DNA from: Icerya purchasi
Taxonomy: Eukaryota; Arthropoda; Insecta; Hemiptera; Monophlebidae
Length of the DNA: 64,000 nt
Reading direction: 5' to 3'
Assembly (NCBI GenBank): GCA_039619475.1
Contig: CM077116.1
Location: forward strand, 383,308,760 to 383,372,759
Below the pieces are notes generated by a model. That model was not told the origin of the DNA, did not search any database, and worked only from the letters and a program-made list of their open reading frames with translations. Position 1 is the stretch's first letter, and every line of letters begins with the position of its first letter. Shown piece after piece: positions 39,181 through 51,026 of this stretch. The position numbers and the translations under genes are program-made.

Positions 39181-41067
39181 AAAAGACGAGAGCTTAGTTT
39201 TCTTGTTGTTGGGCCACAAAAAAAAAAAAAAATAAAATAAACTACCTGTCGCAGCAGTTTTACTATCTCGGGGGGAGCAATACGGAACCAGTTTTATCAA
39301 TAATCGAGAAGGACTTGAAGAAAGCTGATTATAAGGCGACATTTACTAATTAACATCAGAAGAATTGGACGGCTATAGTTAAGTACTGTTTAGATGTAAT
39401 TTTAAAATAGAAGAATTGGGAAAGAGAATGTGGGCCATAGCGTGGTTGAGGCTATATGTTTAGTTGCTGCTCTTGCATATGGCGAACTTTTCCATTGGTT
39501 GGTGAAAAGTAATTTATAGCGAACGATTAGAACGCAAGTTACACTGCAGCCCATAAAAGAAAAAAAGTCGAAAGAAGGACTGACTGACAACAATCATGAT
39601 TAATGTATCTGGCGCATTGTTAAAAATCAACTGTTACATTCGTAACAATTAACCGGTTATCTATATAATGCGAATGTAGTACGCGTAACTGAATAAAAGC
39701 AATGGTGTGTTAGGCGACCTTTTGCACGAAATAGTTGTAGAAATTTAACCACAATAATTAGAAGATATTTTGGGGAGGGGGAAAGTTGTTTCAGCCATTT
39801 CTGCTCGATAATACCCCGAGGGAATAGAATAATAAGCGGCGAATTAAACGATTAAGGTGTGAGTATATTTGTTAAAGAAAAAGTGTAAGAGATTTTCAAA
39901 GTAGAAGCGGATGATAATACGGCTGTAGGTAAAGTTTCTAAGGGAAGTCGAATTTTTAAATGGTTCGCGCTTAGATGGAGTCTAGTTTAGCGTGCAATAA
40001 TTTTTCGGAACGACTAATTCGCTAAATGGAAGACAGGGATGGAAGTGAAATGGGGGGACACCCCTGGAGTATTATTTGTAAAGAACGAGCTAAAATACCG
40101 ACTAGTCGAACGATTCGTGGCTTTTGAAACTTTGAAGTAGTGTCGTAAGAATATCGATATGATTTACATACGAAAAGGCTTTTGGAGATATTACAGAATT
40201 ATCCCGCCTCATTAGCTACGGAAAACGGTATGATTTCGAAAATTATTCTCGACTTTCTTTTGATTTTAATTTAGACCGCCGATAGAGCAGTGGTTTCCCT
40301 TCAAGCCGGAGGTAAAAAGATTGTTTCGGTCGCATACGATTAAAGCGGTTTCTGCGCATAATATGTATGTACTTAGCGACAGTGTTTATCAGTGTGTAAC
40401 GAAATTGACATTGATCGAACGGGACAGTGTTAAAGGAAAAATTGTCCGATTCATGAAATAAATTTCCATCGATGTGGTTTGAAATTCTGTTTCTTTCTTA
40501 AATTGACGAATTTTTTAATGTCTTACGAAAACTGGGGATATATAACACGCTTTGCGTGATCTCTATTTACGAAACGGCGAGGTGGACGACAGTACACAAT
40601 ATATATGTATATATCGTAGCGGTAAAGGACGAAATGGAGGATGGTTTAAGTTGTTTCTGTCGGAAATGGATTTTTGATTAAAGAATGAATTAGGCAGCAA
40701 CAAGAACCGCTCCTCCCGCTATTCCTGGTTGTCTTGAAAGATAACTTCAATAGTGATGTAGCAGCAGTTGTTAGGCGAATCTCATTTATTATTTGAATAT
40801 GCGTCTATGAATTGTCCATTGCCGTTCCGGTGATCTTATTTTATTTACAATATCCGCAACTTTCGTCTTATTCGATTTCGATTTCGCAGTTTTACCTCTG
40901 TGACTGCCGGCTGCTATTTTTTACTCGTGCTTCGAGTTTGTATCACTGTTTAACGTATGGCAAGGATACGTAGCCGAAAAGTAGTTCTTAACCGTTAATA
41001 ATACTCTTTATTTAAGAACTGTAGATTTTGAATGTTGCTTATCGTGTAATTTTATTTCACATTTACT
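39181..41067. other. No gene recognised
   Basis: Holds the first 91-bp duplication copy. Otherwise no feature. Confidence 0.45.
40381..40471 (+). repeat. 91-bp direct duplication, copy 1
   Basis: AGTGTTTATCAGTGTGTAAC... to CCATCG. It differs from the copy at 41068-41158 at about four of 91 bases. Confidence 0.85.
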
Positions 41068-41158
41068 AGTGTTTATCAGTGTGTAACGAAATTGACTCTG
41101 ATCGAACGAGACAGTGTTAAAGGAAAAATTGTCCGAGTCATGAAATAAATTTCCATCG
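41068..41158 (+). repeat. 91-bp direct duplication, copy 2
   Basis: Second copy, about 665 bp upstream of the transporter ATG. The sequence on either side of the two copies is not similar. Confidence 0.85.
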
Positions 41159-41571
41159 TATTCACTACGTAATTTTTAAGCGTAAAATAGTCTATAAATC
41201 CGTTGAATGTTACGATTTAGTAGTCTGTTACCTCGTATTTCGTTTTATAATCATCGTCTTTTGGCAGCAGAAATTACCTTCGTGTATATGCTTGTTATCG
41301 ATGTTGTCATATATATTGAATATTGAATATATTGAATATATTGAAAAGTTTGAACATATATACTTATAATTATGTGATATTCTTAATCGCAAATGCGCTC
41401 GATAGCGCGAGTAGCGAACGTGGTGCTTTTTCATATTGTTAAAATGTATGCATCATTTTCTAGTCCATGTTTACAATTTTTTCTGTGTTCACTTGTTGTT
41501 AATTATTATATATATTTATTATTAATCTAATCTAAAACTAATAATAAGTACTACAAAAATTTTTACATCTT

Positions 41572-41673
41572 ACATGGGCTACATTTATGTGTAATTTTCA
41601 ACATTTAAATAAAACAGACTGATTTCTTATGATATAAAACGTAATATGCTCAACGCCGGAATGTAGCCCATGT
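41572..41673. repeat. Inverted repeat upstream of ZnT1 coding start
   Basis: ACATGGGCTACATT (41572-41585) and AATGTAGCCCATGT (41660-41673) form a perfect 14-bp inverted repeat with a 74-bp loop, 130 bp before the splice acceptor of the start exon. A direct partial copy (tagtccatgtttacaa) is at 41459. Confidence 0.7.
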
Positions 41674-41803
41674 TTACAATTACATGTAATAAAAATAATG
41701 ATTTGTATTTAATTAATTAAGTAATATCTATAATTAAACACACATGTGTATATATATATATATATATATATGTGTAAAGTTTTAAATGTTTCTTATGTTA
41801 CAG

Positions 41804-41999
41804 CTGTGTTTAAGATTATAAAATGGGGCGATATTCGGGAAAAAAATGTCGTCTGGTCTCGATGTTTTGGTTAACGACGTTATTTTTTCTTTTGGAAATA
41901 ATACTCGGGTATAAAACCAATTCGATGGCGTTGGTGGCTGATAGTTTTCACATGTTGAGTGACGTTGCGGCACTGGTTGTTGCGTTTTTATCAGTTAAA
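41804..41999 (+). CDS. ZnT1 (SLC30A1-like): ZnT1-like zinc transporter, exon 1 (coding start, 41823-41999)
   Basis: This exon starts a cation diffusion facilitator of the ZnT1/SLC30A1 type. In that family the protein is a plasma-membrane Zn2+/H+ exchanger that exports cytosolic zinc. A splice acceptor (ttacag) ends at 41803, giving 19 bases of 5' UTR before the ATG at 41823, so a noncoding exon must lie further upstream. Residues 1-59 begin MGRYSGKKCRLVSMFWLTT and hold TM1 (about 13-30) and TM2 (about 35-57). TM2 carries the HxxxD zinc site, H43 and D47, within ADSFHMLSD. The exon ends in phase 0 at AAA followed by the donor gtaagt at 42000. An alternative reading into the intron hits a stop at 42044. 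Family assignment is secure because all later exons continue the same protein. The symbol follows the family, not a species database. Confidence 0.93.
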
Positions 42000-42028
42000 G
42001 TAAGTATTGAACAAAGCGGTACCTTTTA

Positions 42029-42092
42029 TTATTATTATTATTAGTGTTAATATTAGTATTAGTATTATTATTACTATTACTATTATTATTAT
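42029..42092. repeat. ATT/AGT trinucleotide array, 30 bp after exon 1 donor
   Basis: Mostly ATT with ACT and AGT variants. Confidence 0.9.
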
Positions 42093-42901
42093 TTTCGTCA
42101 CAATAATTTTCCTTTCGAACACACACTAAAAGTTATCATAGCGTTGAATATGGCGAAGTTTATTCTTGCTGCGTACGTTTGTAGTGACTTCCCCGAGCCC
42201 CCACCTCAAAAACTTTAGGTAAGGCTGTTTGGTTTAATTCACAATTTTTACTATAGCGTTCATTACAGGAAACGATTAAGTTTTTGGTTAATCCCATTCT
42301 ATAATCATATTAATATTTTTATATCGACTTTAATTATTTCATATTATTATATAATTGAATTTTTCTTACGATATGTAATTTCTTCCACGACGAATTCATT
42401 AAACTCTTTAAATAGATTTTTAACTAATTCTGTAGGGTATAGATTTTGAACATCTTATTACTAATGGGGTTACATCCGTTTAATATGCACCCAATGTTAT
42501 CTAAAAAGTTACATCTTTTGCAATTTTCGGTATCTGTAATTTTAAACTTATATAAATATACGCTAAAATATACCGATTCCGGATATAAAATTGTACGTTT
42601 GAAAAATTTGGCGCAAAGTCTTTATTATTTATTCTATACGAATAAAACATTTTAAATATGTTTTGTAGGGAAAGAGTTTTTATTAAGTTATCGATTTAAT
42701 ACGTGATTCCTTCGTTATATTTACCATTTTCATTCGCATTTCATTTTCGAGATTGGATGAAATGCAGAGATAGTTTGGTGTTTCTTCTAAAATTTGCTTA
42801 AGGAAAGTTAATTGTCTTGATTATTTTTATTTCGGCATAAAGTATGTTATAATATTGTAGACGTGTAATAATTCTTATAAATTCGAAATTTTGTTTTCAA
42901 G

Positions 42902-43026
42902 GTATCTCCGAAAAAATGGTCGAAAAATACGTTCGGATGGGCTAGAGCTGAAGTTTTAGGAGCTTTGGTTAACGCTGTATTTCTAGTCGCACTATGTTTC
43001 TCTATTACAGTCGAAGCTTGTAAAAG
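42902..43026 (+). CDS. ZnT1 (SLC30A1-like): ZnT1-like zinc transporter, exon 2
   Basis: The exon runs from acceptor ttttcaag (AG at 42900-42901) to donor gtaaaa at 43027. It encodes residues 60-100 and the first two bases of Arg101. The opening block VSPKKWSKNTFGWARAEVLG is the cytosolic loop plus start of TM3 typical of ZnT1 proteins, where FGWxRAEVLGAL is strongly conserved. TM3 covers about residues 75-98. The phase (2 bases left over) matches exon 3, which supplies the third base of AGA. Intron 1 of the coding part is 902 bp. Confidence 0.93.
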
Positions 43027-43129
43027 GTAAAATTAAAGTTAGCCTTTTGTTTATTTTGTTTAATTATTAAGAAAATGTCTGCCGTATCGATTTAGAATAC
43101 ATTTTTCTTAATGTATAGAGAAGTATGAA

Positions 43130-43670
43130 GCGCGCGACCCGCGAATCATCCTTCGTAATAACGAATGCTTACAAATTGTACCCAAAGCGTAGGCGATAGA
43201 TTGCAGAGAGACTTGAATGTCGCATGGAGGGAAAATTGGAAAATCAGGGATACGACGGTAGATTAGGCTGGATAAAGAGATAAAAGAAACCCGGATTTGA
43301 GAATGAGAAGGAATACGAGTTTAGCCATAGTTTGGAATGAGCCGAAGTGGATAGGAGATTAATATTATGAGTTGAAAAACCGCTGAGAAATTCACCGGTA
43401 GAAGAGGATGAACGATCTAGCGTATCGGCCGAGTCGTTACCTTCGATTCCTGAGTGCCCAGGAATCTACAGTAAGTCAATTTGGACGAAGTGAGAAAGGA
43501 AAATGTTATGGATAAGGGAACGTATGAGAAGGATTACGTAATCAACAGACGGAGAAGGAAAAGTAGAAGAGATGGCTTGAAGGACATTGTGGGAATCTGG
43601 TATAATAAGGATTTCATGCGCAACTAGGAAAGAAGCAACAAAACAAATCATATTAAAAATATTAAAACCA
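43130..43670 (-). pseudogene. LINE RNase H fragment in ZnT1 intron 2, minus strand
   Basis: The minus strand reads EILIIPDSHNVLQAISS, then, across a TAG, IPGHSGIEGNDSADTL and later FIQPNLPSYP and IYRLRFGYN. This is the RNase H to linker region of the family seen at 34.8 kb. At least three stops break it. It lies antisense in the transporter intron. Confidence 0.75.
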
Positions 43671-43879
43671 TCAACTAGTTTCGATGAATTACCGTCATTA
43701 TCAAGGTATTAGTGAATTATTCAGAAAATAGAAAAAAGTTTCTTTACTGTAATTTTTAAGAATGTAACCGCAAAAAAAGTGACATCGTACCATTGCTTAT
43801 AGTATTTCAAAGGGTTTTTTTTGGGGGGGGGGGACCTAGGGCAATGGCCTATCATCTAAGAATTACGAACAAGGATTAA

Positions 43880-44160
43880 ATTTTAATATATAGAGAAGTA
43901 GAAGAAATTAACTCTACTAAAGCTGGAACAACATCTGATGAAGGAAAGGAAAGTATGTAGGAGCGCAAAAAGGAATAGGCAGTTTAAGGTGTAAGAAATT
44001 AGTGTAGAGAAGGGGACGCTTCTGCACAAGAAGAGAACATTCAAAAAGAATATAATCCGCATCACAAACGCGGTCGTGATCCGAGGGATGAAAAAAAGGC
44101 AGAAAATAATCGTTTCGAAACAGATTATTAATAATTTCTCTTGTAGGCATTGTGCGTATA
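43880..44160 (-). pseudogene. LINE C-terminal Cys/His fragment in ZnT1 intron 2, minus strand
   Basis: The frame 44150-43917 reads REIINNLFRNDYFLPFF and HPSDHDRVCDADYILFECSL, the C-terminal region of the RNase H LINE family. It is upstream of the RNase H fragment in minus orientation, the reverse of the order in an intact element, so the two pieces come from separate insertions or a rearrangement. Confidence 0.7.
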
Positions 44161-45079
44161 CTACGAGAGAAAAGAAATTGACCGCGACTTATTAGTATTA
44201 ATAAGAAATATCAATAAAAAACGAATATTTTTATTAGTGCAAGCACATTATGAGATTACCGTCAGCTCTTTAGATGATTTGTAAAGTGACGAAAATGGAA
44301 AATACATATTTGAAAAGATGGACGAAAGAATGCCAAGTTTAAACTTGTTACCCGCAGATAGATAACTCGCCAGTTAAAATTTAAACATCAATTATGGATT
44401 TGGTTGTACTTTTTGAAACGTCCCTTTTTTTGCGGATATTGTCGCTACACAATTTACGATGTTTAAATTAACTACTTTGCAAACATTTCATTCCCAAGTT
44501 TTTGTATCTGTTTTGAAGATCATTCGGGAAAGAAGTAAAGCTCTGTTTTATTTAATAATGTTTAGCACGTACTCCGAAAGTAATATGTCATATTTATCTA
44601 GAATTTTGTATAAAACATAAAAAATGGCCCTTTTCTACTTCCACAAAGAAGAAACCTAAACTATTATATATCTTCTAAAGACGAATATTTAGTTGATAAA
44701 ATTTAATCGTCATTGGCCAAATTTCACGATTAACGAAGAAAAAGCAAATCGTCGTATGGTATAAAACTACTTCGTACTTCTCTTTAAATTATGCACAGAT
44801 CGGCTTTTATAGTCTTGCAAACGTCTTGTATGTTTAACGGTCTTAGCTCTAATATGGAAGTATAGAATTGAGGTTTGTCAGCTAGAAGTAATAATTACAA
44901 GTTCAGCAGTTGCAGTCTAAGATCTTCTGTAGAATGGTTGGAGCTTTTTACTTCGCTTCTAATAGCACGCTCCACAACGATTTTTACGCATTATTTGCAA
45001 TGCTCAAGAATATCGCGCAAAGCAGTACAGAAAGTTCTTTGAGAAGTTGTAAATCAGTGACAACATCAATGTGACTAGC

Positions 45080-45170
45080 ATGTGCTGCCGAAATTTTCCA
45101 GGAAACCTCCGGAGAAGATTAAGAACGGTGTGGTGGCGCGATGTTCTAAAAGATAGCTAACAATGATGCA
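45080..45170 (+). pseudogene. Possible LINE C-terminal scrap
   Basis: The + strand reads RRRLRTVWWRDVLKDS, close to the GRPRxRWWDDVxKDL motif that ends many RT proteins of the RTE/CR1 sort. It is short and isolated within intron 2 of the transporter. Confidence 0.3.
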
Positions 45171-45937
45171 TATATCAGTTACTGCAAAATCAGGATACCC
45201 TCACCTGATCCCTAAAGCTACATGGAGTAGGGTATAGGAGTATTGACGATACTGATAAACTGCGCTGTACTTGTTTAAATGAAATAAACAAGCAAAAGCC
45301 GAGGTCTTGCGTTCTCCTCGCATGTCTCATTAGAATAATATAGGAGTACTATTGATGCTGACATTGTCTTGGCGGGGAAAAGTAATAAGCCTTAAGAATA
45401 GTCTAGGTTCCTAGCTGGCTGAATTATTATAATTACTTTAAATTTCTGTCTTATCTCGATGAGGGTGAACGATATAAATTGATAACTTTTCTTTTTATTT
45501 TTGTGTGTACGTATGCATAAGAGCAGGTGGGCTGCGTATGCATGTACACACACGCGCGCACACGTATATATATATAATATATATATATATATGTATATAA
45601 ATATATATAAATGTATAGCAACGCCAGATTGACCGAGGTGATGTATTAAAAAAAAAAAAAAAAAAAAAAATTGCCATATACCATTAAATAAACAAAAATT
45701 TTTGTTCAACACATATAATATGGTTCTGCTAGAGAATGATAAAATGCGCGTATAATTACGCAGAAATAAAACGGATGTGTTTCAAACCATTTATATTTTA
45801 TTTCAATTAAAATAACCATTAAAAGAAAGTAGTCTTTCTCCACTGTATATTGTGGTAATCCTGTGTTAATGAAAAATTACACAATCAGTTTTTTTCTTCT
45901 TCAAAAGACGCACGAATTCCCTGATGAAAGCAAATTG

Positions 45938-46184
45938 TAATTTGGAATAAAAATAAGGAACAACTATACAAAGAGGAATTAAAAGTATAACTACTATACA
46001 GAAACGGTTTCAGGCGATGTCCATCTTCAGTTGTAAAATAAAATTTACAGCATAAACACAACATCGAATGCAAATGTTGCGAATAAATTATAAAAATTTA
46101 AAACGCAAACATGAAATCGAGAATATGTCACGAAGGAACACAACAGTTTGTTTGTGTTATACTTCTTATTTTTATTCCAAATTA
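45938..46184. repeat. 247-bp fold-back in ZnT1 intron 2
   Basis: TAATTTGGAATAAAAATAAG at 45938-45957 is matched perfectly in inverted form at 46165-46184 (20 bp). A second inner pair (AAGTATAAC / GTTATACTT) is nested in the right order. Confidence 0.75.
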
Positions 46185-48395
46185 TTATATTTATATTATT
46201 TAACAAACAGCATGGATAAACAATTGTTTATTGATGGCAAATTGTACTTAGTTGGAAGGGTTACAAGTGATACCAAAAATGTTCGGTTTTAACACGAGTT
46301 CGGTTGTAGTTAAGAAGACGCGATCAAAGTTAAAAGTTGATTCGAAATCGAATAAATTATTTTCGAAGTAAACTGTATTGGACAGTGAACCGAAATTGAC
46401 GGTTCGGAAGAAAAGTCAACTAGAAGTCATCGATGTAGACAAAGCAGACGAACTGAATCGCAAAAAACTTGTCACAGCGCCATTTTCCATAAAATCGTGA
46501 AAATTTTATAAATTTCGCCGGGTTAGCGAACTTATTTAAGATAAATATCTGTAAGGAACTCGTATTTAAAACAAAAAACAAAAAAAAAGGGGGGGGGGGA
46601 TCGCTATTAAATTATCTTTTGATCTTTGCTATTCGGAAACATTTTTTTAAAAATATATTGCGAATTGTCATGTTTTGCTTGAGAAGAACATCGAAATATA
46701 CAACCTAACATTGTTTTTATCGATTTAAAGAATAAATCCAATAAAGTTTTCAAAAAGAAAGCTGAAAAATTGAATTTAAGATGTGTGTTAAATAATGCGC
46801 ATGCCATGGATGCTGATCGTGTTAGCAGTTTGACGATTACATTACAAATTTCATATTTCTTCAGTGCAAAAATATTTTTGTTGTATTATATTTTTCGGCC
46901 AGAGGTGTCGACCCTAGTATAACAATTGATTTTACCTTAGAACTTCATGGAATAAGTGTAAAGTCTTAGATGTTTTTTGTACTAAGTAATTGGTTTTTAG
47001 CATATTTGACGGAGTAAAAAATAGTTATATTGGTTTTGAAATGCCATTATCATTTACTAGATAATAAAAAAATTAATTATAAGGAGTTAAATTTTTAACT
47101 GAATTCGACTTTACCGAATACCTTTTTATTCGTTATTTTCTGTAAGCGAGGAAATTTTAATTAATAATTTTTCTATTACGATAGACAAGTGTACGGTGTA
47201 GTTGAATCTACTTCGTAGTAAGATTGAAAAAAGTTACACATATGTACTACTAAAAAGACTGGTGAATAATTTACAATGAGAAGTTTTTATTTTCTTTTAT
47301 TTTATTTTATATTTTTTTCTGTTTTCTCTCTTTATTGATTAAAAGTGAAAGCGAAATTATACGACTGTCGTTTTTGTTAGTAAGAAAGTATAATGCTTCG
47401 GAAAAGCTTTAGAAATATGAGATTAATAAACTCTTAAAAGTTAAAAAGAATTCGATGAACAAACGAAAAAGCTAGTTCGTAAGTATGTACGTGTATAATA
47501 AGAATAACAAAATTAAATATAATTCGCGAGCATGATCATTTTTATTGGCTTTTAATTATTTATTTACTCGCTTTTTAAATATAGATGGTTTTTCTTGCTT
47601 GCCAAATGAGAGAATCGTAATAAAATGTATTCTATAAAATATTTAATAAATGTACACAATTTTCCCTGCGTACACTTTTTTTTTTGAAGTCGAAGAGAAT
47701 TTGCGAAAATCTGAAAAACCGATATAAGTCAGGAAAATTTACTCTTTTGCAAATAGTGTTAATAACATGAATTTTGAAGTGTTCGGAGGAAACTGCGAGA
47801 TAAACCTGCAAAAATTAGTTGTAAATATTCCTTAATAAAGATCAAGTTGTCTCAATTTTTTTATTATGATGTTTTTTTTTTTTTTGTTTTTTTTTCCCGT
47901 TGCGGTTGTCGATTGTGATCTTTTCAGCCACAACGTTGCTGAAATGTTTGTTTTTAAAATTATTTCCGTGTTTTTTTAATAGTTTAGACACAAGTCGAAT
48001 TCCGCGCTATATAAACTCCTAAATAAAGCGAAAATAATCGTGAGAAAAGTAGTAATAAAAAAAAAAAAATAGAGAAAAAAAATAAAATTTAGTAATAGTA
48101 TTACAGTAATCGCGCCCGAATGATTCTACTGGAGAAATACCTATATCCACAATATTTTAAAGAGAATTCAGATCATGCAATTTTTTTAGCGCGAACAAGA
48201 AATTTTATTTCTGCTCTCAGTTTGTGCTATGGCGAAATTGTTGCATTGTCTAGTAGAAAAAAAAGGTAATTTTATGTTAATTTTGTATCGATTAAAAAAA
48301 TGTATTTTTCAATGTTTTTCCCACCCTTTACAATTAAAACCCTGAAAAGTGCACGAATTATAATGTGATATTTTGTAAATAATTTTTTCTGACAG

Positions 48396-48493
48396 ATTTA
48401 TTGAAATTGAACCGATTACTGAGCCGGAACTGATACTTGTTGTCGGATTTGTGGGCTTACTGGTGAATCTTGTCGGCTTGTTGCTGTTTCACA
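48396..48493 (+). CDS. ZnT1 (SLC30A1-like): ZnT1-like zinc transporter, exon 3
   Basis: The exon follows the acceptor ttctgacag and ends before the donor gtcagt at 48494. It completes Arg101, then encodes FIEIEPITEPELI and TM4 (about residues 113-131), ending at a His that opens the His-rich loop. One base is left over and completes a Ser codon with exon 4. The matching region in other ZnT1 proteins is RFIEIEPIxEPELVLIVG, so the call is strong even though the exon is too short to appear as a long open frame. Intron 2 upstream is 5.4 kb and holds LINE fragments and a fold-back. Confidence 0.92.
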
Positions 48494-48617
48494 GTCAGTA
48501 TTTTTAATTTCTATTTATTTACTTTCGTTTTTAAGTAAATGCATAATAAACATATGCAATATTTGAAATATTTGTATTATTTGGCTCTTCGTGCGTATAG
48601 AACCTTATTTTTTTTTT

Positions 48618-51026
48618 TTAAACCCTTCGTTAGGCGCGTGACATTTACCAACATCTCTAGGCGTGGGGTGTACATTCGTAGACCAAGGTTTATTATTGTT
48701 TAAAATTAACAACAAAAAAAGTTCTTCAATAAAATCTGTTGCATTCCTTTCTATTTCGAGTATTTTACGCAGTAAAAATAGAATTTAAAAAAATTTAATT
48801 ACGTATCTAGCAGTTGTTAGGAACAATGAAAATTTTTTATTATTTTTTAACGATTATGTTACATACAAAGGTGTTTCTAAAATAATAACAACAAAAGTAA
48901 ATAAAAATTAAATTTTTGAGTATTAAATTTATATAGACAGATAATACTTACAAATATCATTTGTATTTAACAAAATAGGGTATTCTGGACCATTGTACAA
49001 GATTTTGGAATTTCAGTTATTCAAACACAATACACAGATGTCAGCCATGTGTTCTTTACATGTAAACTGGTGGCATTTGCAGCAATCTCGTCTGGAAGAT
49101 TTATTTAGACTTCTCGAGCATATGCTACGACGTCCGACATAATTTTCAGGTTTTTCCATAGGCTTCTGAACTTTTGGAAGATCTAAGAAAATACTTGCAT
49201 GTCTTCTAGGTTCCACGGGTAATTCTTTCACTGTGGATCTAAATTCTATTTATGGTCGTATTAATTCCCATGCAAAAGCTTCAATAAATTTTCGCCTTTT
49301 TGTTGTTTTCACAGAGTTATTTACCTTGTAAGAGCAAAATGCGTTTATTGCAATGATGTTCAATAAGTCGTAGAAAATTACCATCGGCCATTGTGCAGAA
49401 TTTCTTGCAACATTATAGCTTTGGCACATTTGATCTACTAAATCTGCGCCTATTTTTATTCTGTTGTAGAAGGTCACCATTTCTTTCGTTTCTGGATCAA
49501 TAACATCATCGTGGTGCATACTTGATGTAATTAATACAGCTTTATTTTTCAAGACATCAGCAAAGTGCGTTCGTGTTGAAATCCAAAAAGAGAATTGTTC
49601 TCTTTCTTTGTTTTCTTTGGAAAAAATCAGGAGCTATTCCCCGCTTGTTCTTCTTCAAGGTACCTACTAGTGCCAATTTTTTTTCCTTTTGCAAAGTTTC
49701 CATCAGTGGAAAACTTGTAAACCAGCTATCGGTTCTGATTTTCCGGTTAATATCTTCAACTGTTTAAACTAGTCGGAGAACAATATTTTTGCTAGTATTC
49801 TTGAAATTGTATGGCCCTTCGGGTTGGTTTCCTACGTGTATGGTTCAAGTGCATCAGCCAACGCGAACATTTTTAGTCTGTACTTAGCTGGTTAGATATT
49901 GTCTGAATGAACAGCGTCCTCTAAATGTTAAACGCTGTTCACCGATTGTAGGATATTCGCTCGCAATAAAGTTGTTTTGAAAATTTATCTGAAATAGCTC
50001 AAAATTTTCCCTTATTGCTGCAAATTTATCAATTTTCTTCCTTACAATACGGTCTGTTAGGTCATCATATCTTAGACATGTTAGTAGAAACCGAAATCTC
50101 TTTTCACACATTGAAAGGTAACAAGCCTCATTACCGCTTCCTTTTGAGTTATCCCAAAGGTGAGTAGCATTTTTTCTTGAGCTTCGTAAAGTTCGCATCG
50201 GAAACAATATTCCAATTAAAGTATTTATTTTTTATTCAGCTGTAAATGTTATAATAAGATCTGTTACGGCTAACCGAATACATTCAATTTCCGATTTTAA
50301 TTGACGGGCATTTCCTTTAGGTCTAGGTAAATGTGTAATAATATTGCTGCTTCTTGCGCGAACTAGCACATTTGGCTTAATTTTGCTTCATTTCGTCACT
50401 GTATCCCTTTCGATGTAGTACTTACTGCGTACGCTCTCAACCTGCCCACCATTTATTTCTGATTCTGATATTTCTGTCTCCGATGTTTCTTCTCTTCTGT
50501 ATCTCAATTGTGGTCACTTTTATTTACTACATCTTCTTCAGTTTCCAGTGGATCCTCTTCTAATTCGTCTCCACTTTCTTCCATGTCATCTTCAGAGTAC
50601 AATTCTTCAAGCCTTTTCATCCAATCTTTCGGATCTCTCCACTTTTCAATACGGCGTATTTTCGGCTGCGACACGCTTTCTTTTGAAATCAGAAAAAAAA
50701 ATTAACACTCATATGTCAACAACTTAATTATCTCGCATTACATACTTTAAAAAGTGAAAAAACAAAAATTCAATCTTAATTAAGAAAAACGTAACGTGAT
50801 CAGACGCGTGATCTATAAATGTAGACCAACCAAATTCTTATTGAAATAAACTACGCGTACTCCCCGTTGAGAAACAAAACGATACTAGTTGCGTAAAACA
50901 ATCTTTTTCGAACAGCTACCGAGAAGGCAGCCTGTGAGGGAGCCATCTATCAGAAATTATGTTGGTTAAAATATGCCAGGTCTACGATGGTAGTCCACGC
51001 GCCTAACGAAGGGCCGAATCATTTAA
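48618..51026 (-). mobile_element. piggyBac-like DNA transposon inserted in ZnT1 intron 3
   Basis: Two perfect 18-bp inverted repeats (CCCTTCGTTAGGCGCGTG) sit at 48623-48640 and 50996-51013. A second inverted pair related to CATTCGTAGACC lies just inside each end. TTAA, the target site used by piggyBac elements, occurs at 48618-48621 and 51023-51026. The left copy is one base from the inverted repeat. The right copy is separated by nine bases (ccgaatcat), which may belong to a longer original terminus lost on the left. The length of about 2.4 kb is normal for the family. The internal region encodes a broken transposase on the minus strand. The whole element sits in an intron of the zinc transporter, antisense to it. 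Confidence 0.88.
49013..50730 (-). pseudogene. piggyBac-like transposase, broken by frameshifts and stops
   Basis: Read from right to left. An acidic N-terminus (about 50.7-50.5 kb, rich in E, D and S, with EEDPLETEEDVVN) comes first. The family core follows, with RFRFLLTCLRYDD and TIGEQRLTFRGRCSFRQY (50207-49884). Next is FALADALEPYT with the first catalytic Asp, RTDSWFTSFPL with the second, and GADLVDQMCQSYNVAR (49552-49250) with the third and the following Asp. The C-terminus (49231-49013) is a Cys/His zinc-binding tail (CCKCHQFTCKEHMADICVLC). A TAA at 49250-49252 splits the last two blocks in one frame, and there are frame changes around 49.88 and 49.55 kb. The catalytic Asp residues survive although the frame does not, so it cannot make a whole transposase. 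Confidence 0.88.

Noticed and set aside
41394..41400. TGCGCTC, a match to the metal response element core TGCRCNC
   Set aside because: Such a 7-mer is expected about once per kilobase on two strands, and the site is probably in an intron. Not enough for a regulatory call.
45392..45712. Minus frame of 106 codons in intron 2
   Set aside because: It is made of microsatellite and oligo-A translation.
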